The translations under genes and the position numbers were made by a program. Shown here in pieces: positions 9,752 to 22,693 of a stretch of DNA of 64,000 nucleotides. The DNA is from Sphingosinicellaceae bacterium (GTDB lineage: Bacteria; Pseudomonadota; Alphaproteobacteria; Sphingomonadales; Sphingomonadaceae): contig CP079108.1 of NCBI GenBank assembly GCA_019285715.1, positions 2,805,001 through 2,869,000 of the forward strand. Direction: 5' to 3'. The notes below the pieces were generated by a model. It made no database searches, was not told where the DNA came from, and worked only from the letters and a program-made list of their open reading frames with translations. The first letter of the stretch is position 1. Every line of letters begins with the position of its first letter.

Positions 9752-11133
9752 GCACCGTCGCCGTCGCGCGCTCGTCGCTCGACACCAACCTCCGCCGCTA
9801 CGGGCGGAGCTGGGGCCTGTGGCTGCTGCTGATCATCGCGGTCGTCGCGGCGCGCTTCATGGTGGCGCGCGACGACGGCTCGGGCATCCAGGTCGCGATC
9901 GGCCGCCACCTGCCGGTGATGACCTCGGCGACGCTCGGCGTCTCGCTCGGCATCGTGTTGTCGACGCTGCTGCTGCCGGTCGGCTTCCTGTACCTGCGCT
10001 CCAACACGACGCGGCGGCAGGCGTGGCAGGTCGAGGAAGTCACCCCGGGCTCGCGTGTCGCGGTCATGCTCGGGCGCTTCGGAGCCGACGTCGCGGCGCT
10101 GTTCGGCATGCTGCTCGCGCTGACCTTCGCCGGCTGGGTGCTCGGCGCAATCATCGTCACCGGGCCGCTGAACATCGGCCAGTTGACGCTGGCGCTGTGG
10201 GTGGTCGCGGCACCGGCGCTGATGGGCCTCGCCGCGCTCCGGCTGTTGTTCGACGCGGTGCCGCTGCTGCGGCGCGGCCTCGGCGACCTCGCCTTCTTCA
10301 TCCTGTGGATCACCGCAATCATCGTGCCCGCGACCGTCGCCAGGCAGCCGGCCGGCTTCGCGGTCGACATGTTCGATTTCATGGGCTTCACGCGGCCGCT
10401 CGTCGCCGGATCGCCGCTCGGCACCAACGATTTCTCGATCGGCAACAGCGCGATCCTGCCCGGCCGCGTCCCGCTCGACGTGATGGCGGGCATCGGCTCG
10501 GACGGCTATATCGCGTCGCGCCTGGCCTGGGCGCTGGTGGCGGTCGCGGTCGTCGCCTTCGCGGGGCTGGTCTACCGCCCGCACACCGCCCGCCGCCAGT
10601 CACGCATCGCAGCGGCGATCGGACGCGCGTTCGCGTCCGGCCCGCCGCCGCGCGTCGTCGCCGACGCCGCCGCCGCCCGCCGGTCGAGCGTGCCGCTCGC
10701 CAGCCTCGTCGCCGCCGAGTTCAAGCTGATCGGCAGCGGGCGCCTGTTCCGGCTCCTCGCCCTCGTCGTCGCGGCCTTCGGAGCGACCGGCGACTACCGC
10801 CACATGGGCAGCCCGGCGGCATTGCTCCTCCTGATCTTCGGGATGACCGCCCACGCCGGACGCAGCGAAGCGCGCGGTCTGCTGACGCTGAGCCGGGTCG
10901 CCCCGATCGACCCCATGCTCCGCCGCGCCGCGTTCATAGTCGCCGGAACCGACTGGGCGCTGCTGCTCGCCGTCCCCGCCGTACTGGTGCACGGACCGTC
11001 AGCGCTCCTGCTCGCCACCGAGATGGGCGCTGCCGCCGCCGTGACCGCGATCGTGCTTGCGGCATTTAGCGGCTCGGCCTTCGCGCCACGCCTCGTGCTC
11101 ATCGTCGCCTGGTATTTCTACCTGTCGACCTGA
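9748..11133 (+). CDS. ABC-2-like membrane protein, partner of the preceding ATPase
   Basis: A 461-residue integral membrane protein with about ten to twelve hydrophobic helices in two blocks, separated by a basic, Ala/Arg-rich cytoplasmic stretch near residues 275-315. It starts at ATG 9748, overlapping the ATPase stop by four bases (ATGA), so it is almost certainly the permease of a two-component exporter. The in-frame open region upstream (9004-9747) overlies the ATPase gene and is not coding. The sequence shows no specific substrate signature. Confidence 0.8.
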   Translation: MSTVAVARSSLDTNLRRYGRSWGLWLLLIIAVVAARFMVARDDGSGIQVAIGRHLPVMTSATLGVSLGIVLSTLLLPVGFLYLRSNTTRRQAWQVEEVTPGSRVAVMLGRFGADVAALFGMLLALTFAGWVLGAIIVTGPLNIGQLTLALWVVAAPALMGLAALRLLFDAVPLLRRGLGDLAFFILWITAIIVPATVARQPAGFAVDMFDFMGFTRPLVAGSPLGTNDFSIGNSAILPGRVPLDVMAGIGSDGYIASRLAWALVAVAVVAFAGLVYRPHTARRQSRIAAAIGRAFASGPPPRVVADAAAARRSSVPLASLVAAEFKLIGSGRLFRLLALVVAAFGATGDYRHMGSPAALLLLIFGMTAHAGRSEARGLLTLSRVAPIDPMLRRAAFIVAGTDWALLLAVPAVLVHGPSALLLATEMGAAAAVTAIVLAAFSGSAFAPRLVLIVAWYFYLST

Positions 11134-11142
11134 GCCGCCGCC

Positions 11143-12537
<1,395 letters not shown>

Positions 12538-12547
12538 CAAGCTTTTC

Positions 12548-13858
12548 CTACAGGTCGATCAACAGGCGGGCCGGGTCCTCGAGCGCTTCCTTGACCCGGA
12601 CCAGGAAGGTGACCGCTTCGCGCCCGTCGACCAAACGGTGGTCGTAGCTAAGCGCGAGGTACATCATCGGGCGGATCACGATCGCGCCGTCGCGGACGAC
12701 GGCGCGCTCCTCGATGCGGTGCATGCCGAGCACGCCCGACTGCGGCGGGTTGAGGATCGGGGTCGACATCAGGCTACCGAAGACGCCGCCGTTGGTAATG
12801 GTGAACGTGCCGCCCTTCATGTCCTCGAGGCCGAGCTTGCCGGCCTGGGCGCGCTTGCCGAAATCGCCGATCGCCTTCTCGGTCTCGGCGAAGCTGAGCT
12901 TGTCGGCGTTCCGGAGCACCGGCACGACGAGACCGCCCGGCGACGACACCGCGATGCCGAGGTCAGCATAGTCGCGGTAGACGATCTCGTCGCCTTCGAT
13001 CGCGCCGTTGACCGAGGGCACGTCACGCAACGCCAGCACCACCGCCTTCGCGAAAAACGACATGAAGCCGAGGCGAACGCCGTGCTTCTTCTCGAACAGG
13101 TCCTTGTACCGGGTGCGGGCGGCCATCACCGCGCTCATGTCGACGTCGTTGAACGTCGTCAGCATCGCCGCGGTGTTCTGGGCTTCCTTGAGGCGCTTGG
13201 CGATGGTCTGGCGCAGGCGGGTCATCCGCACCCGCTCCTCGCGGCGGGCCGGAGCAGCACCGGCGGCAGGCGCGGCGGCGGGGGTTGCAGCGGCGGGCAC
13301 GCCGAGCTGCTTGGCGGTCCCGGCCTCGATCGCGCCGAGCACGTCACCCTTCGTGAGGCGCCCGTCGAGCCCGGTACCGGTGATCGACTTCGGGTCGAGG
13401 TTGTAGTCGCCGATCAGGCGGCGGACGGCGGGAGCCATCGGGTCGGGCTCCGCGGCGGGTGTCGGGGCAGGCTCGGGTTTCGGCGCGGGTGCAGGGGCGG
13501 CCTCCGCGGCGGGTGCTGGAGCAGCAGCAGGCGCAGCCGGCGCTGGCGGAGCGGCATCAGCCTTCGCCGCGGGCGCAGCGTCCTGAACCACCGCGGGCGT
13601 CGGCGCGGTGGCCTTGCCGTCGTCACCGTCGATACGCGCGATTGCGGCGCCGATGGTGACGGTGTCACCGACCTTGAACAGCTGCTCGCCCATGACACCG
13701 GCGACTGGCGACGGCACTTCGACCGCGACCTTGTCGGTCTCGAGGCTGACGATCGGCTCGTCGGCCGCGACCTTGTCGCCGGGGTTTTTCAACCACTGGC
13801 CGACCGTGGCCTCGGTGATCGATTCGCCGAGTGCCGGGATGATGACGTCGGTGGCCAT
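12548..13858 (-). CDS. sucB: 2-oxoglutarate dehydrogenase E2, dihydrolipoyllysine succinyltransferase
   Basis: Core of the 2-oxoglutarate dehydrogenase complex: transfers succinyl from lipoyl-lysine to CoA. 436 residues. An N-terminal lipoyl domain has the modified lysine in ETDKVAVEV (K43), followed by a long Ala/Pro-rich flexible linker (about 80-140), a peripheral-subunit-binding domain (about 142-180), and the catalytic domain ending in [12 protein letters not shown] with catalytic His407 and Asp411. The linker's repetitive DNA is normal for the family. It lies 3 bp downstream of sucA. Confidence 0.97.
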   Translation of the reverse strand: MATDVIIPALGESITEATVGQWLKNPGDKVAADEPIVSLETDKVAVEVPSPVAGVMGEQLFKVGDTVTIGAAIARIDGDDGKATAPTPAVVQDAAPAAKADAAPPAPAAPAAAPAPAAEAAPAPAPKPEPAPTPAAEPDPMAPAVRRLIGDYNLDPKSITGTGLDGRLTKGDVLGAIEAGTAKQLGVPAAATPAAAPAAGAAPARREERVRMTRLRQTIAKRLKEAQNTAAMLTTFNDVDMSAVMAARTRYKDLFEKKHGVRLGFMSFFAKAVVLALRDVPSVNGAIEGDEIVYRDYADLGIAVSSPGGLVVPVLRNADKLSFAETEKAIGDFGKRAQAGKLGLEDMKGGTFTITNGGVFGSLMSTPILNPPQSGVLGMHRIEERAVVRDGAIVIRPMMYLALSYDHRLVDGREAVTFLVRVKEALEDPARLLIDL

Positions 13859-13861
13859 AAT

Positions 13862-16675
13862 TTATCCTGCGTTCTGGGTAGATTTGAGGCCACCGCGGAT
13901 CGCCGCGCTGATTTCGGAGCGAGTTGCGCCGAGCGCTTCTGCGATCAGCTTGGCCTGTTCGGCGTTGTGGCGCTTGAGCAGCCCGGTCGCGGTCGCTGCC
14001 GCCGACGCACGGCCGGCGTAGATCGCGCGGCGACCCAGCGTGTCCTCGATCGGGCGTGCGACGAAGTGCCAGGCACCGGCGTTGCGCGGCTCCTCCTGGC
14101 ACCAGACGACCTCCTCCAGCCCGGTGAAGCGGTCGGCGTATTGCTTGATGACGTCGGCCGGGAACGGATAAAGCTGCTCGACGCGGAGCAGGTAGATGTC
14201 GTCGCGAGCGGTCTTTTCCCGGGCTTCCAGCAAGTCGTAATAGACCTTGCCGCTGCACAGCACGAGGCGACGCACGTGCTTGTCGGCGATCGGGTTGAGA
14301 TCGTCGAGGCAGCGGTGGAAGCTGGTGCCCGCGCCCATGTCGCCGATCGTCGAGACCGCGCGCTTGTGCCGGAGCAGCGACTTCGGCGTCATGATGATCA
14401 ACGGCTTGCGGAAGTCGCGGAGCATCTGACGGCGCAAGACGTGGAAATAGTTCGCCGGCGTCGTGCAATTGACGACCTGCATGTTGTCCTCGGCGCACAG
14501 CTGCAGGAAGCGCTCGAGCCTGGCCGACGAATGCTCCGGCCCCTGTCCCTCGTAGCCGTGCGGCAGCAGCATGACGAGGCCGTTGGCGCGCAGCCATTTC
14601 GCCTCGCCGCTGGCGATGAACTGGTCAATCATGACCTGGGCGCCGTTGACGAAGTCGCCGAACTGGCCCTCCCACAGCACCAGGGTCTTGGGGTCTGCGA
14701 GGCCGTAGCCGTACTCGAAACCCAGCACGCCGAACTCGCTGAGCGGGCTGTCGAGCACCTCGAAGCCCGGGGCGACCGCCTTCAAGGGCGTGTATTTGCT
14801 GCCGTCCTCCTGGCTCACCCAGACCGAGTGGCGCTGGCTGAAGGTGCCGCGGCCTGAATCCTGGCCCGACAAGCGAACGCCGAACTTGTCGGTCAGCAGC
14901 GTGCCGAACGCCAGCGCTTCCGCCGTCGCCCAGTCGATGCCTTCCCCGGCGTCGAGCGTCGCTGCCTTGGCGTCGAGGATGCGCGCCAGTGTCTTGTGGA
15001 CCGCGAAGTCCTTGGGCACCGTGGTCAGAGTCTTGCCGATGGCGCGGAGCTCGCCGGCGGCAACACCGGTGACCGCGGCGCGACGCGCGGTGACTTCCTC
15101 CTTGGGCTTGTTGAGGCCGGCCCAGCGGCCCTCGAACCAGTCCGCCTTGTTGGCCTTGTAGCCAGGCGCGGCTTCAAAATCGCCTTCCAGCCGATTGATG
15201 AACTGGTCGATGTTGGCCTGATACCAGGCCTCGTCGATGACGCCCTCGCCGCGGAGGCGGGTCGCGTAGATCTCGCTGACCGGCGGGTGCTTGGCGATGC
15301 GGGCGTACATCAGCGGCTGGGTGAAGCTCGGCTCGTCGGCTTCGTTGTGGCCGAAGCGGCGGTAGCACCACATGTCGATGACGACGTCGCGCTTGAAGGC
15401 CTGGCGGAACTCGGTCGCGACCTTGGTGGCGAAGGTGACGGCCTCCGGGTCGTCGCCGTTGACGTGGAAGATCGGCGCCTGGACGATCTTGGCGACATCG
15501 GAAGGGTACGGCGACGAGCGCGCAAACTGCGGGCTGGTGGTGAAGCCGACCTGATTGTTGACGACGAAGTGGATCGTGCCGCCAGTGTTGTAGCCGGTCA
15601 GCCCCGAGAAGCCGAAGCACTCGGCGACGATGCCCTGCCCAGCGAACGCCGCGTCACCGTGCATCAGCACCGGCATGACCTGGCTGCGCGCGTGATCGCC
15701 GCGGACGGTCTGGATGGCGCGGACCTTGCCCAGCACTACGGGATCGACCGCTTCGAGGTGCGAAGGGTTCGGGGTCAGCGACAGATGGACCGTGTTGCCG
15801 TCGAATTCGCGGTCGGTCGACGTCCCGAGGTGGTATTTGACGTCGCCCGAGCCGCCGACGTCGTCGGGGTTGGCCGAGCCGCCCGAGAATTCGTGGAAAA
15901 TTACCCGGAACGGCTTCTGCATGACGTTGCCGAGCATGTTCAGGCGGCCGCGGTGGGGCATGCCGAAGACGATTTCCTGGATGCCGTTCTGGCCGCCGAT
16001 CTTGATGATCGACTCCATCGCCGGGATCATCGATTCACCGCCGTCGAGGCCGAAGCGCTTGGTGCCGACGAACTTTCGACCGAGGAACTTCTCGAACTGC
16101 TCGGCCTCGATCAGCTTGTTGAGGATCGCCTTCTTGCCAAGCTCCGAGAACTGGATTTCCTTGTCCCGACCCTCGATGCGGTCCTGGATAAAGCGCCGCT
16201 CCTCGACGTCGTTGATGTGCATGTATTCGACGCCGACGTTGCCGCAGTAGTTGGCGCGGAGCGTCGTCACCAGCTCGCGGATCGTGCCGGTCTCCATGCC
16301 GAGCGCACCGCCCAGAAAGATCGGGCGGTCGAGGTCGGCGTCCTTGAAGCCGTGGTACTCGGGCGTCAGGTCGGCGGGCAGCTGCCGCTCCATCAGGCCG
16401 AGCGGGTCGAGGTTGGCCGCCAGGTGCCCACGCACCCGGTAGGTGCGGATCAGCATCATCGCCGCGATCGAATCCTGCGCGGCGCGGCGGATGGCATCGG
16501 GGTCGGCGGCAGGCGCGGCACCGGTCTTCGCCTTGTCGGCCTTGGGCGCGAGCAGGATGCCGCTGGCGTCGAGCGCCATGGTCAGGTCGTCGCCACCCGA
16601 GAGCGGCCAGTCGGCACGCGCCCACGACGGATGTGCCGCATCGGCGGCAGTCGGCAGCAGCGGTTCGTAGTCCAT
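13862..16675 (-). CDS. sucA: 2-oxoglutarate dehydrogenase E1 (thiamine diphosphate-dependent)
   Basis: Decarboxylates 2-oxoglutarate and succinylates the lipoyl group of SucB; 937 residues, as expected. The sequence shows the N-terminal region with HPSWARADWPL, the conserved RAYRVRGHLAANLDPL-type segment, FGMPHRGRLNML, the thiamine-binding GDAAFAGQG with downstream NNQVGFTT, and the C-terminal transketolase-like half with PHGYEGQGPEHSS. Its start is separated from the VOC gene by about 150 bp containing two small palindromes, so sucA-sucB-lpd probably has its own promoter. Confidence 0.97.
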   Translation of the reverse strand: MDYEPLLPTAADAAHPSWARADWPLSGGDDLTMALDASGILLAPKADKAKTGAAPAADPDAIRRAAQDSIAAMMLIRTYRVRGHLAANLDPLGLMERQLPADLTPEYHGFKDADLDRPIFLGGALGMETGTIRELVTTLRANYCGNVGVEYMHINDVEERRFIQDRIEGRDKEIQFSELGKKAILNKLIEAEQFEKFLGRKFVGTKRFGLDGGESMIPAMESIIKIGGQNGIQEIVFGMPHRGRLNMLGNVMQKPFRVIFHEFSGGSANPDDVGGSGDVKYHLGTSTDREFDGNTVHLSLTPNPSHLEAVDPVVLGKVRAIQTVRGDHARSQVMPVLMHGDAAFAGQGIVAECFGFSGLTGYNTGGTIHFVVNNQVGFTTSPQFARSSPYPSDVAKIVQAPIFHVNGDDPEAVTFATKVATEFRQAFKRDVVIDMWCYRRFGHNEADEPSFTQPLMYARIAKHPPVSEIYATRLRGEGVIDEAWYQANIDQFINRLEGDFEAAPGYKANKADWFEGRWAGLNKPKEEVTARRAAVTGVAAGELRAIGKTLTTVPKDFAVHKTLARILDAKAATLDAGEGIDWATAEALAFGTLLTDKFGVRLSGQDSGRGTFSQRHSVWVSQEDGSKYTPLKAVAPGFEVLDSPLSEFGVLGFEYGYGLADPKTLVLWEGQFGDFVNGAQVMIDQFIASGEAKWLRANGLVMLLPHGYEGQGPEHSSARLERFLQLCAEDNMQVVNCTTPANYFHVLRRQMLRDFRKPLIIMTPKSLLRHKRAVSTIGDMGAGTSFHRCLDDLNPIADKHVRRLVLCSGKVYYDLLEAREKTARDDIYLLRVEQLYPFPADVIKQYADRFTGLEEVVWCQEEPRNAGAWHFVARPIEDTLGRRAIYAGRASAAATATGLLKRHNAEQAKLIAEALGATRSEISAAIRGGLKSTQNAG

Positions 16676-16755
16676 CGTGCCCGTCCTCGGTCAGCCTGCG
16701 CCGGTAGCGATCACACCCGCGCCGCAGGCGATGTAGCGGCGGGGTGCGCCGGTGT

Positions 16756-16783
16756 CACCCGCTACGGGTGCATGGCGGCCATG
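16756..16783 (-). promoter_or_regulatory. Two adjacent short palindromes in the sucA upstream region
   Basis: CACCCG-CTA-CGGGTG (16756-16770) is directly followed by CATGGC-G-GCCATG (16771-16783). They lie in the only sizeable gap of the suc cluster, 80-110 bp before sucA. An operator or a small hairpin is possible; no known regulator motif was recognised. Confidence 0.3.
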
Positions 16784-16826
16784 TTTATGAGGGCCACCGT
16801 ACATAACGGCGGCGGACGGCAGATCG

Positions 16827-17228
16827 TCAGTGCTGGCCGCTGCGGAAATTGAGCTCAAGCAGCACGCCGTTCGGCTCGTGCACGAAGACCTGCTTGAGGT
16901 CGACCGACGGCAGTTCGACGCTCCGGTAGGCGATGCCGAGGCTTTCGAGCCGCTCGATCATCGCGCCGTGGCCGCTGCAGTCGAGCGCGACGTGATGGAG
17001 AGCGCCGGTGCCGGGGCCTTCGCTCTCGCCGCCGCTCAGCAGCGAACCGGGCGTAGACAAATGGAACAGCGCCCTGCCCGCCCCATCGAACATCCACTGG
17101 ATCCGCGCCGGATCGAGGCCCGGCGGGGGATTACCCGGTTTCAGATCGAGCACGTCCGCGAAGAAGCGGACGGTGTCGGCCAGCCCCCGGGTCTGGATGT
17201 TGATGTGATCGAGGCCGTTCACCGCCAT
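16827..17228 (-). CDS. VOC family (glyoxalase/bleomycin-resistance fold) protein
   Basis: A 133-residue single-domain protein of the vicinal oxygen chelate superfamily. It opens with GLDHINIQTRGLADTVRFF and closes with VFVHEPNGVLLELNFR, the paired beta-alpha-beta-beta-beta halves with the metal-ligand positions His (HINI) and Glu (LELN). ALHHVALDC marks the second half. It could be a lyase, isomerase or dioxygenase; the substrate is unknown. It lies 4 bp after sucD, so it is co-transcribed with bioB-sucCD. Its presence inside the suc operon is noteworthy but has no obvious TCA role. Confidence 0.85.
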   Translation of the reverse strand: MAVNGLDHINIQTRGLADTVRFFADVLDLKPGNPPPGLDPARIQWMFDGAGRALFHLSTPGSLLSGGESEGPGTGALHHVALDCSGHGAMIERLESLGIAYRSVELPSVDLKQVFVHEPNGVLLELNFRSGQH

Positions 17229-17232
17229 GCTG

Positions 17233-18107
<875 letters not shown>

Positions 18108-18108
<1 letters not shown>

Positions 18109-19307
18109 CAGGCAGCCTTCTTCACTTCGGCGACGATCTTCGCCGCTGCGTCACCGAGATTGTCGCCCGAGATGATGGGCAGGCCCGAGTTCGCCAGGAT
18201 TTCCTTGCCGAGCTCGACGTTCGTCCCTTCCAGCCGGACGACCAGCGGCACGCTCAGGTTAACTTCCTTCGCGGCGGCGATGATGCCCTCCGCGATGATG
18301 TCGCAGCGCATGATGCCGCCGAAGATGTTGACCAGGATACCCTTCACGTTCGGATCGGACAGGATGATCTTGAACGCCGCGGTCACCTTCTCCTTGGTCG
18401 CGCCGCCACCGACGTCGAGGAAGTTGGCGGGCTCGGCACCGTTCAGCTTGATGATGTCCATCGTCGCCATCGCGAGGCCGGCACCGTTGACCATGCAGCC
18501 GATGGTGCCGTCGAGCTTGATGTAGCTGAGGTCGTACTTCGACGCCTCGACCTCGGCCGGGTCCTCCTCGGTGAGATCCCGAAGGGCAACAAGGTCGGGG
18601 TGGCGGTAAAGGGCGTTGGTGTCGAAGCCTACCTTGGCGTCAAGAACCAGCAACTGGCCGTCGGTCGTGGTCGCCAGCGGGTTGATCTCGATCTGCGATG
18701 CGTCTGTGGCGACGAACGCGTTGTAGACCTGCTCGACGACCGAGACACACTGCTTGAACAGATCCCCCGACAGGCCCAGCGCGAAGGCGACGCTGCGGCC
18801 GTGGTGCGGCTGGATGCCGGCGGCGGGGTCGACCAGGAAGGTGTGGATGCGCTCCGGCGTGTCGTGCGCGACGGTCTCGATGTCCATGCCGCCCTCGGTC
18901 GAGGCGACCAGCGCGATCTCGCCCGAAGCGCGGTCGACGAGGAGTGCCAGGTAGAATTCCTTGGCGATGTCGGCGCCGTCGGTGACGTACAGGCGGTTGA
19001 CCTGCTTGCCGTGCTCACCGGTCTGGATGGTGACCAGCGTGTTGCCGAGCATGTCGGTCGCGGCAGCACGGACCTCGTCCAGCGAGCGCGCCAGGCGGAC
19101 GCCGCCCTTGGCCTCGGGCGGCAGTTCCTTGAACTTGCCCTTGCCGCGGCCGCCGGCGTGGATCTGCGACTTCACCACGAACAGCGGCCCGGGCAGCTTG
19201 CCGGCGGCGGTGACGGCTTCCTCGACGGTCATCGCGGCATAGCCGGTCGGGATCGGCACGCCGAATTTGGCCAGCACTTCCTTGGCCTGGTATTCGTGGA
19301 TGTTCAT
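18108..19307 (-). CDS. sucC: Succinyl-CoA synthetase beta subunit (ADP-forming type)
   Basis: ATP-grasp subunit carrying the nucleotide and succinate sites; 399 residues from the ATG at 19307 ([20 protein letters not shown]). The longer in-frame extension to 19433 overlies bioB and is not coding. Visible features: [15 protein letters not shown] in the ATP-grasp, EINPLATT for Mg binding, and [15 protein letters not shown] plus [11 protein letters not shown] in the C-terminal domain. Its ATG overlaps the bioB stop (ATGA), so it is translated from a message that begins with bioB. Confidence 0.97.
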
Positions 19308-20299
19308 GCGAAAGCCTCCATCGGGCTGAGCCCTAATTTCTCGAACAGGCGGGTATCGCGGTCGACCCCGGGGTTGGCAGTCGTCAGCAACCGGTCGCCG
19401 ACAAAGATCGAGTTGGCACCTGCCAGAAAGCACAGGGCCTGGGTTTCATCGCTCATCGCCTCGCGGCCCGCCGACAGCCGGACCATCGATTCCGGCATGG
19501 TGATGCGGGCGACGGCAACGGTGCGCGCGAACTCGATGCCGTCGATTGCGGGAGCCGCACCCGACAGGATCGCGTCGCCGAGCGGCGTTCCCGCGATCGG
19601 CACGAGGCCGTTGATCGGCACGCTACCGGGATGCTCGGGCAGGTTGGCCAAGGTCTCGATCAGCCCGACCCGGTCGGCGCGGCTCTCGCCCATCCCGATG
19701 ATGCCACCGCAGCAGACGCCGATGCCGGCCTCGCGGACATGCGCCACGGTCGTCAACCGGTCGTCGTAGGTCCGCGTCGTCACGACCTCGGGGTAATATT
19801 CCGCCGAGGTGTCGATGTTGTGGTTGTAATAGTCGAGGCCAGCCTCGGCCAGCACGGCGGTCTGTGCCTCGCTCAGCATCCCGAGCGTCATGCAAGTCTC
19901 GAGCCCGAGCGCGCGCACCACGACGACCATCTCGGCGAGCGCCGGCAAATCGCGGTCCTTGGGGTTCTTCCATGCCGCGCCCATGCAGAAGCGCGTCGCA
20001 CCGCCGGCCTTGGCACGCGTCGCCTCGGCGATGACGTCGGCGGCGGCCATGAGCTTGTCGGCCTTGACCCCGGTCATGAAGTTCACCGACTGCGCGCAGT
20101 AGCCGCAATTCTCGGGGCAGCCGCCGGTCTTGATCGAGAGAAGCTGCGACTTCTGCACCTTGTTCGGGTCGAAGCGCGCCCGGTGCACGGTCTGCGCGCG
20201 GAACAGCAGGTCGGCGAACGGCAGGTCGAACAGCGCCGCGATCTCGGCGTGGGACCAGTCGGTACGGGTGGGCGGGCTGAGTTCGGCGACGGCGAGCAT
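19304..20299 (-). CDS. bioB: Biotin synthase
   Basis: Radical SAM enzyme that inserts sulfur into dethiobiotin, the last step of biotin synthesis. 331 residues from the ATG at 20299; the upstream in-frame extension to 20509 is not supported. The radical SAM cluster motif CPENCGYC (C61, C65, C68) sits in the family-specific [17 protein letters not shown]. Further conserved parts include [20 protein letters not shown] and [10 protein letters not shown]. No other bio gene is nearby; instead the stop overlaps the sucC start by four bases. Biotin synthesis is thereby linked at the transcript level to the TCA operon. Confidence 0.95.
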   Translation of the reverse strand: MLAVAELSPPTRTDWSHAEIAALFDLPFADLLFRAQTVHRARFDPNKVQKSQLLSIKTGGCPENCGYCAQSVNFMTGVKADKLMAAADVIAEATRAKAGGATRFCMGAAWKNPKDRDLPALAEMVVVVRALGLETCMTLGMLSEAQTAVLAEAGLDYYNHNIDTSAEYYPEVVTTRTYDDRLTTVAHVREAGIGVCCGGIIGMGESRADRVGLIETLANLPEHPGSVPINGLVPIAGTPLGDAILSGAAPAIDGIEFARTVAVARITMPESMVRLSAGREAMSDETQALCFLAGANSIFVGDRLLTTANPGVDRDTRLFEKLGLSPMEAFA

Positions 20300-20450
20300 C
20301 AGGCGGGACGCTCCGTCACTTGGTATCCGGCGGTCATCATCTCGGCGCGAATCCCTGATGCTGCAGTTGCGGGGTTCTATGGATTGGACGTGGGGTGACC
20401 GCAAGGCGGCGCCGCTGGATTGAGTGGGAGACGGAGCGTATAGGGCATGG

Positions 20451-20626
20451 ATGAGCGACGCCGATCTGACAGCACCCGCCGGATGGCTCGACAGCCTGAC
20501 GCGTAGCAAGGCGCAGATCGAGGCTGGTCAAACCGTGCCGCTATTGCCGATCCTCGACAGGCTGCGGGCCTCGGCCGAAGCCCTCGAGACTAGTGATACG
20601 GACGACCTGAGACAGACCGCGCGACG

Positions 20627-20630
<4 letters not shown>
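20451..20630 (+). CDS. Probable antitoxin of a type II (RelE/ParE-like) module
   Basis: A 59-residue acidic/amphipathic protein starting at ATG 20451. The central part, [20 protein letters not shown], followed by [14 protein letters not shown], resembles small antitoxins that precede ParE-type toxins in alphaproteobacteria: 'W..SL.RS.A.i.AGq.vp...vl..LraS'. The assignment rests on that recalled pattern and on the downstream toxin remnant, whose TTG start overlaps this stop as TTGA. It diverges from bioB with about 150 bp between the starts. Confidence 0.6.
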
Positions 20631-21913
<1,283 letters not shown>

Positions 21914-22015
21914 TCAGTCTCCGGCAAGGGGTGTTCAGGAATGGAGGGGCGGATAGCCCGGTTGTCGGGCATCCGCAACCGTGACAGGACGGGACGAACG
22001 AGGAAGGACGAAGGC

Positions 22016-22693
22016 ATGGAGCAGACACGCGCGGCCCGCGGCGCCGTCGTTGCGGGGATCGTGACCGTGGTCATCAGTGGCTGGTTCGCCAGCGTCGCGG
22101 CGGCGGCGTGCGACGGTGTCGTCGTCTCGTCGGCAAGCGCACTCGGCGCGTTCCAGATGGCCAAGAGCCAGATGGCGCTCGATGCGGCGATCGGCTGCCC
22201 GGCGCGGCTGGATGTGCTGAATTCGATGAACCGAGTCGACCTGATTGCCTTCATCGCGAGCTACGGGCTGTTCCTGGTATTGGCGGCGCTGGCGTTGGCG
22301 AGCGGGCGTCTGCGGCGTATCGCGCTGATCTTCATCGGCATCGCGCTGGCGGGCGACGTGCTCGAAACCGCGACGCAATTGTGGATCGGCTCGCGCTGGC
22401 CGTTCACGACGACGCCGATGCTGACGCTGCTCGCCGTCGGATCGTCGCTGAAATGGGCGGGCATCGCCTGCGGGCTCGGCGCGACCGGGCTGTCGATGGC
22501 GGAGGATCGGCTCGGCGCGACCCGCTGGCTCGGGCTGGCGGTGGCGATCTTCGGGCTGCTCGGGCTGATGGTGTTCGTCAGCCCGACGCCCCCGCCGTTC
22601 ATCCCGCTGGCGTTCCTGCTGCTGATCGGGGCATGCGCGCTCAGCTGGCGCCGTGGCCCTGCGCAAGATACTCCGCCGACTGCATTTCGTTGA
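22016..22693 (+). CDS. Hypothetical polytopic membrane protein
   Basis: A 225-residue protein with AAGGACGAAGG just before the ATG at 22016. The first hydrophobic segment (about 11-31, ending AAAAC) may be a signal peptide or helix. A periplasmic-looking stretch of about 35 residues follows, then about five further membrane helices. The short hydrophilic loops carry few charged residues. No family was recognised. Its 3' end overlaps the convergent zapE by about 50 bp. The in-frame region upstream overlies mdh and is not coding. Confidence 0.7.
   Translation: MEQTRAARGAVVAGIVTVVISGWFASVAAAACDGVVVSSASALGAFQMAKSQMALDAAIGCPARLDVLNSMNRVDLIAFIASYGLFLVLAALALASGRLRRIALIFIGIALAGDVLETATQLWIGSRWPFTTTPMLTLLAVGSSLKWAGIACGLGATGLSMAEDRLGATRWLGLAVAIFGLLGLMVFVSPTPPPFIPLAFLLLIGACALSWRRGPAQDTPPTAFR

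Noticed and set aside
13414-13698. Repetitive Ala/Pro-coding DNA resembling a repeat
   Set aside because: It is the normal flexible linker of the SucB lipoyl protein.
12638-14857. 739-codon ORF on the plus strand opposite sucB and sucA
   Set aside because: Low-complexity antisense frame over two fully recognisable TCA genes.
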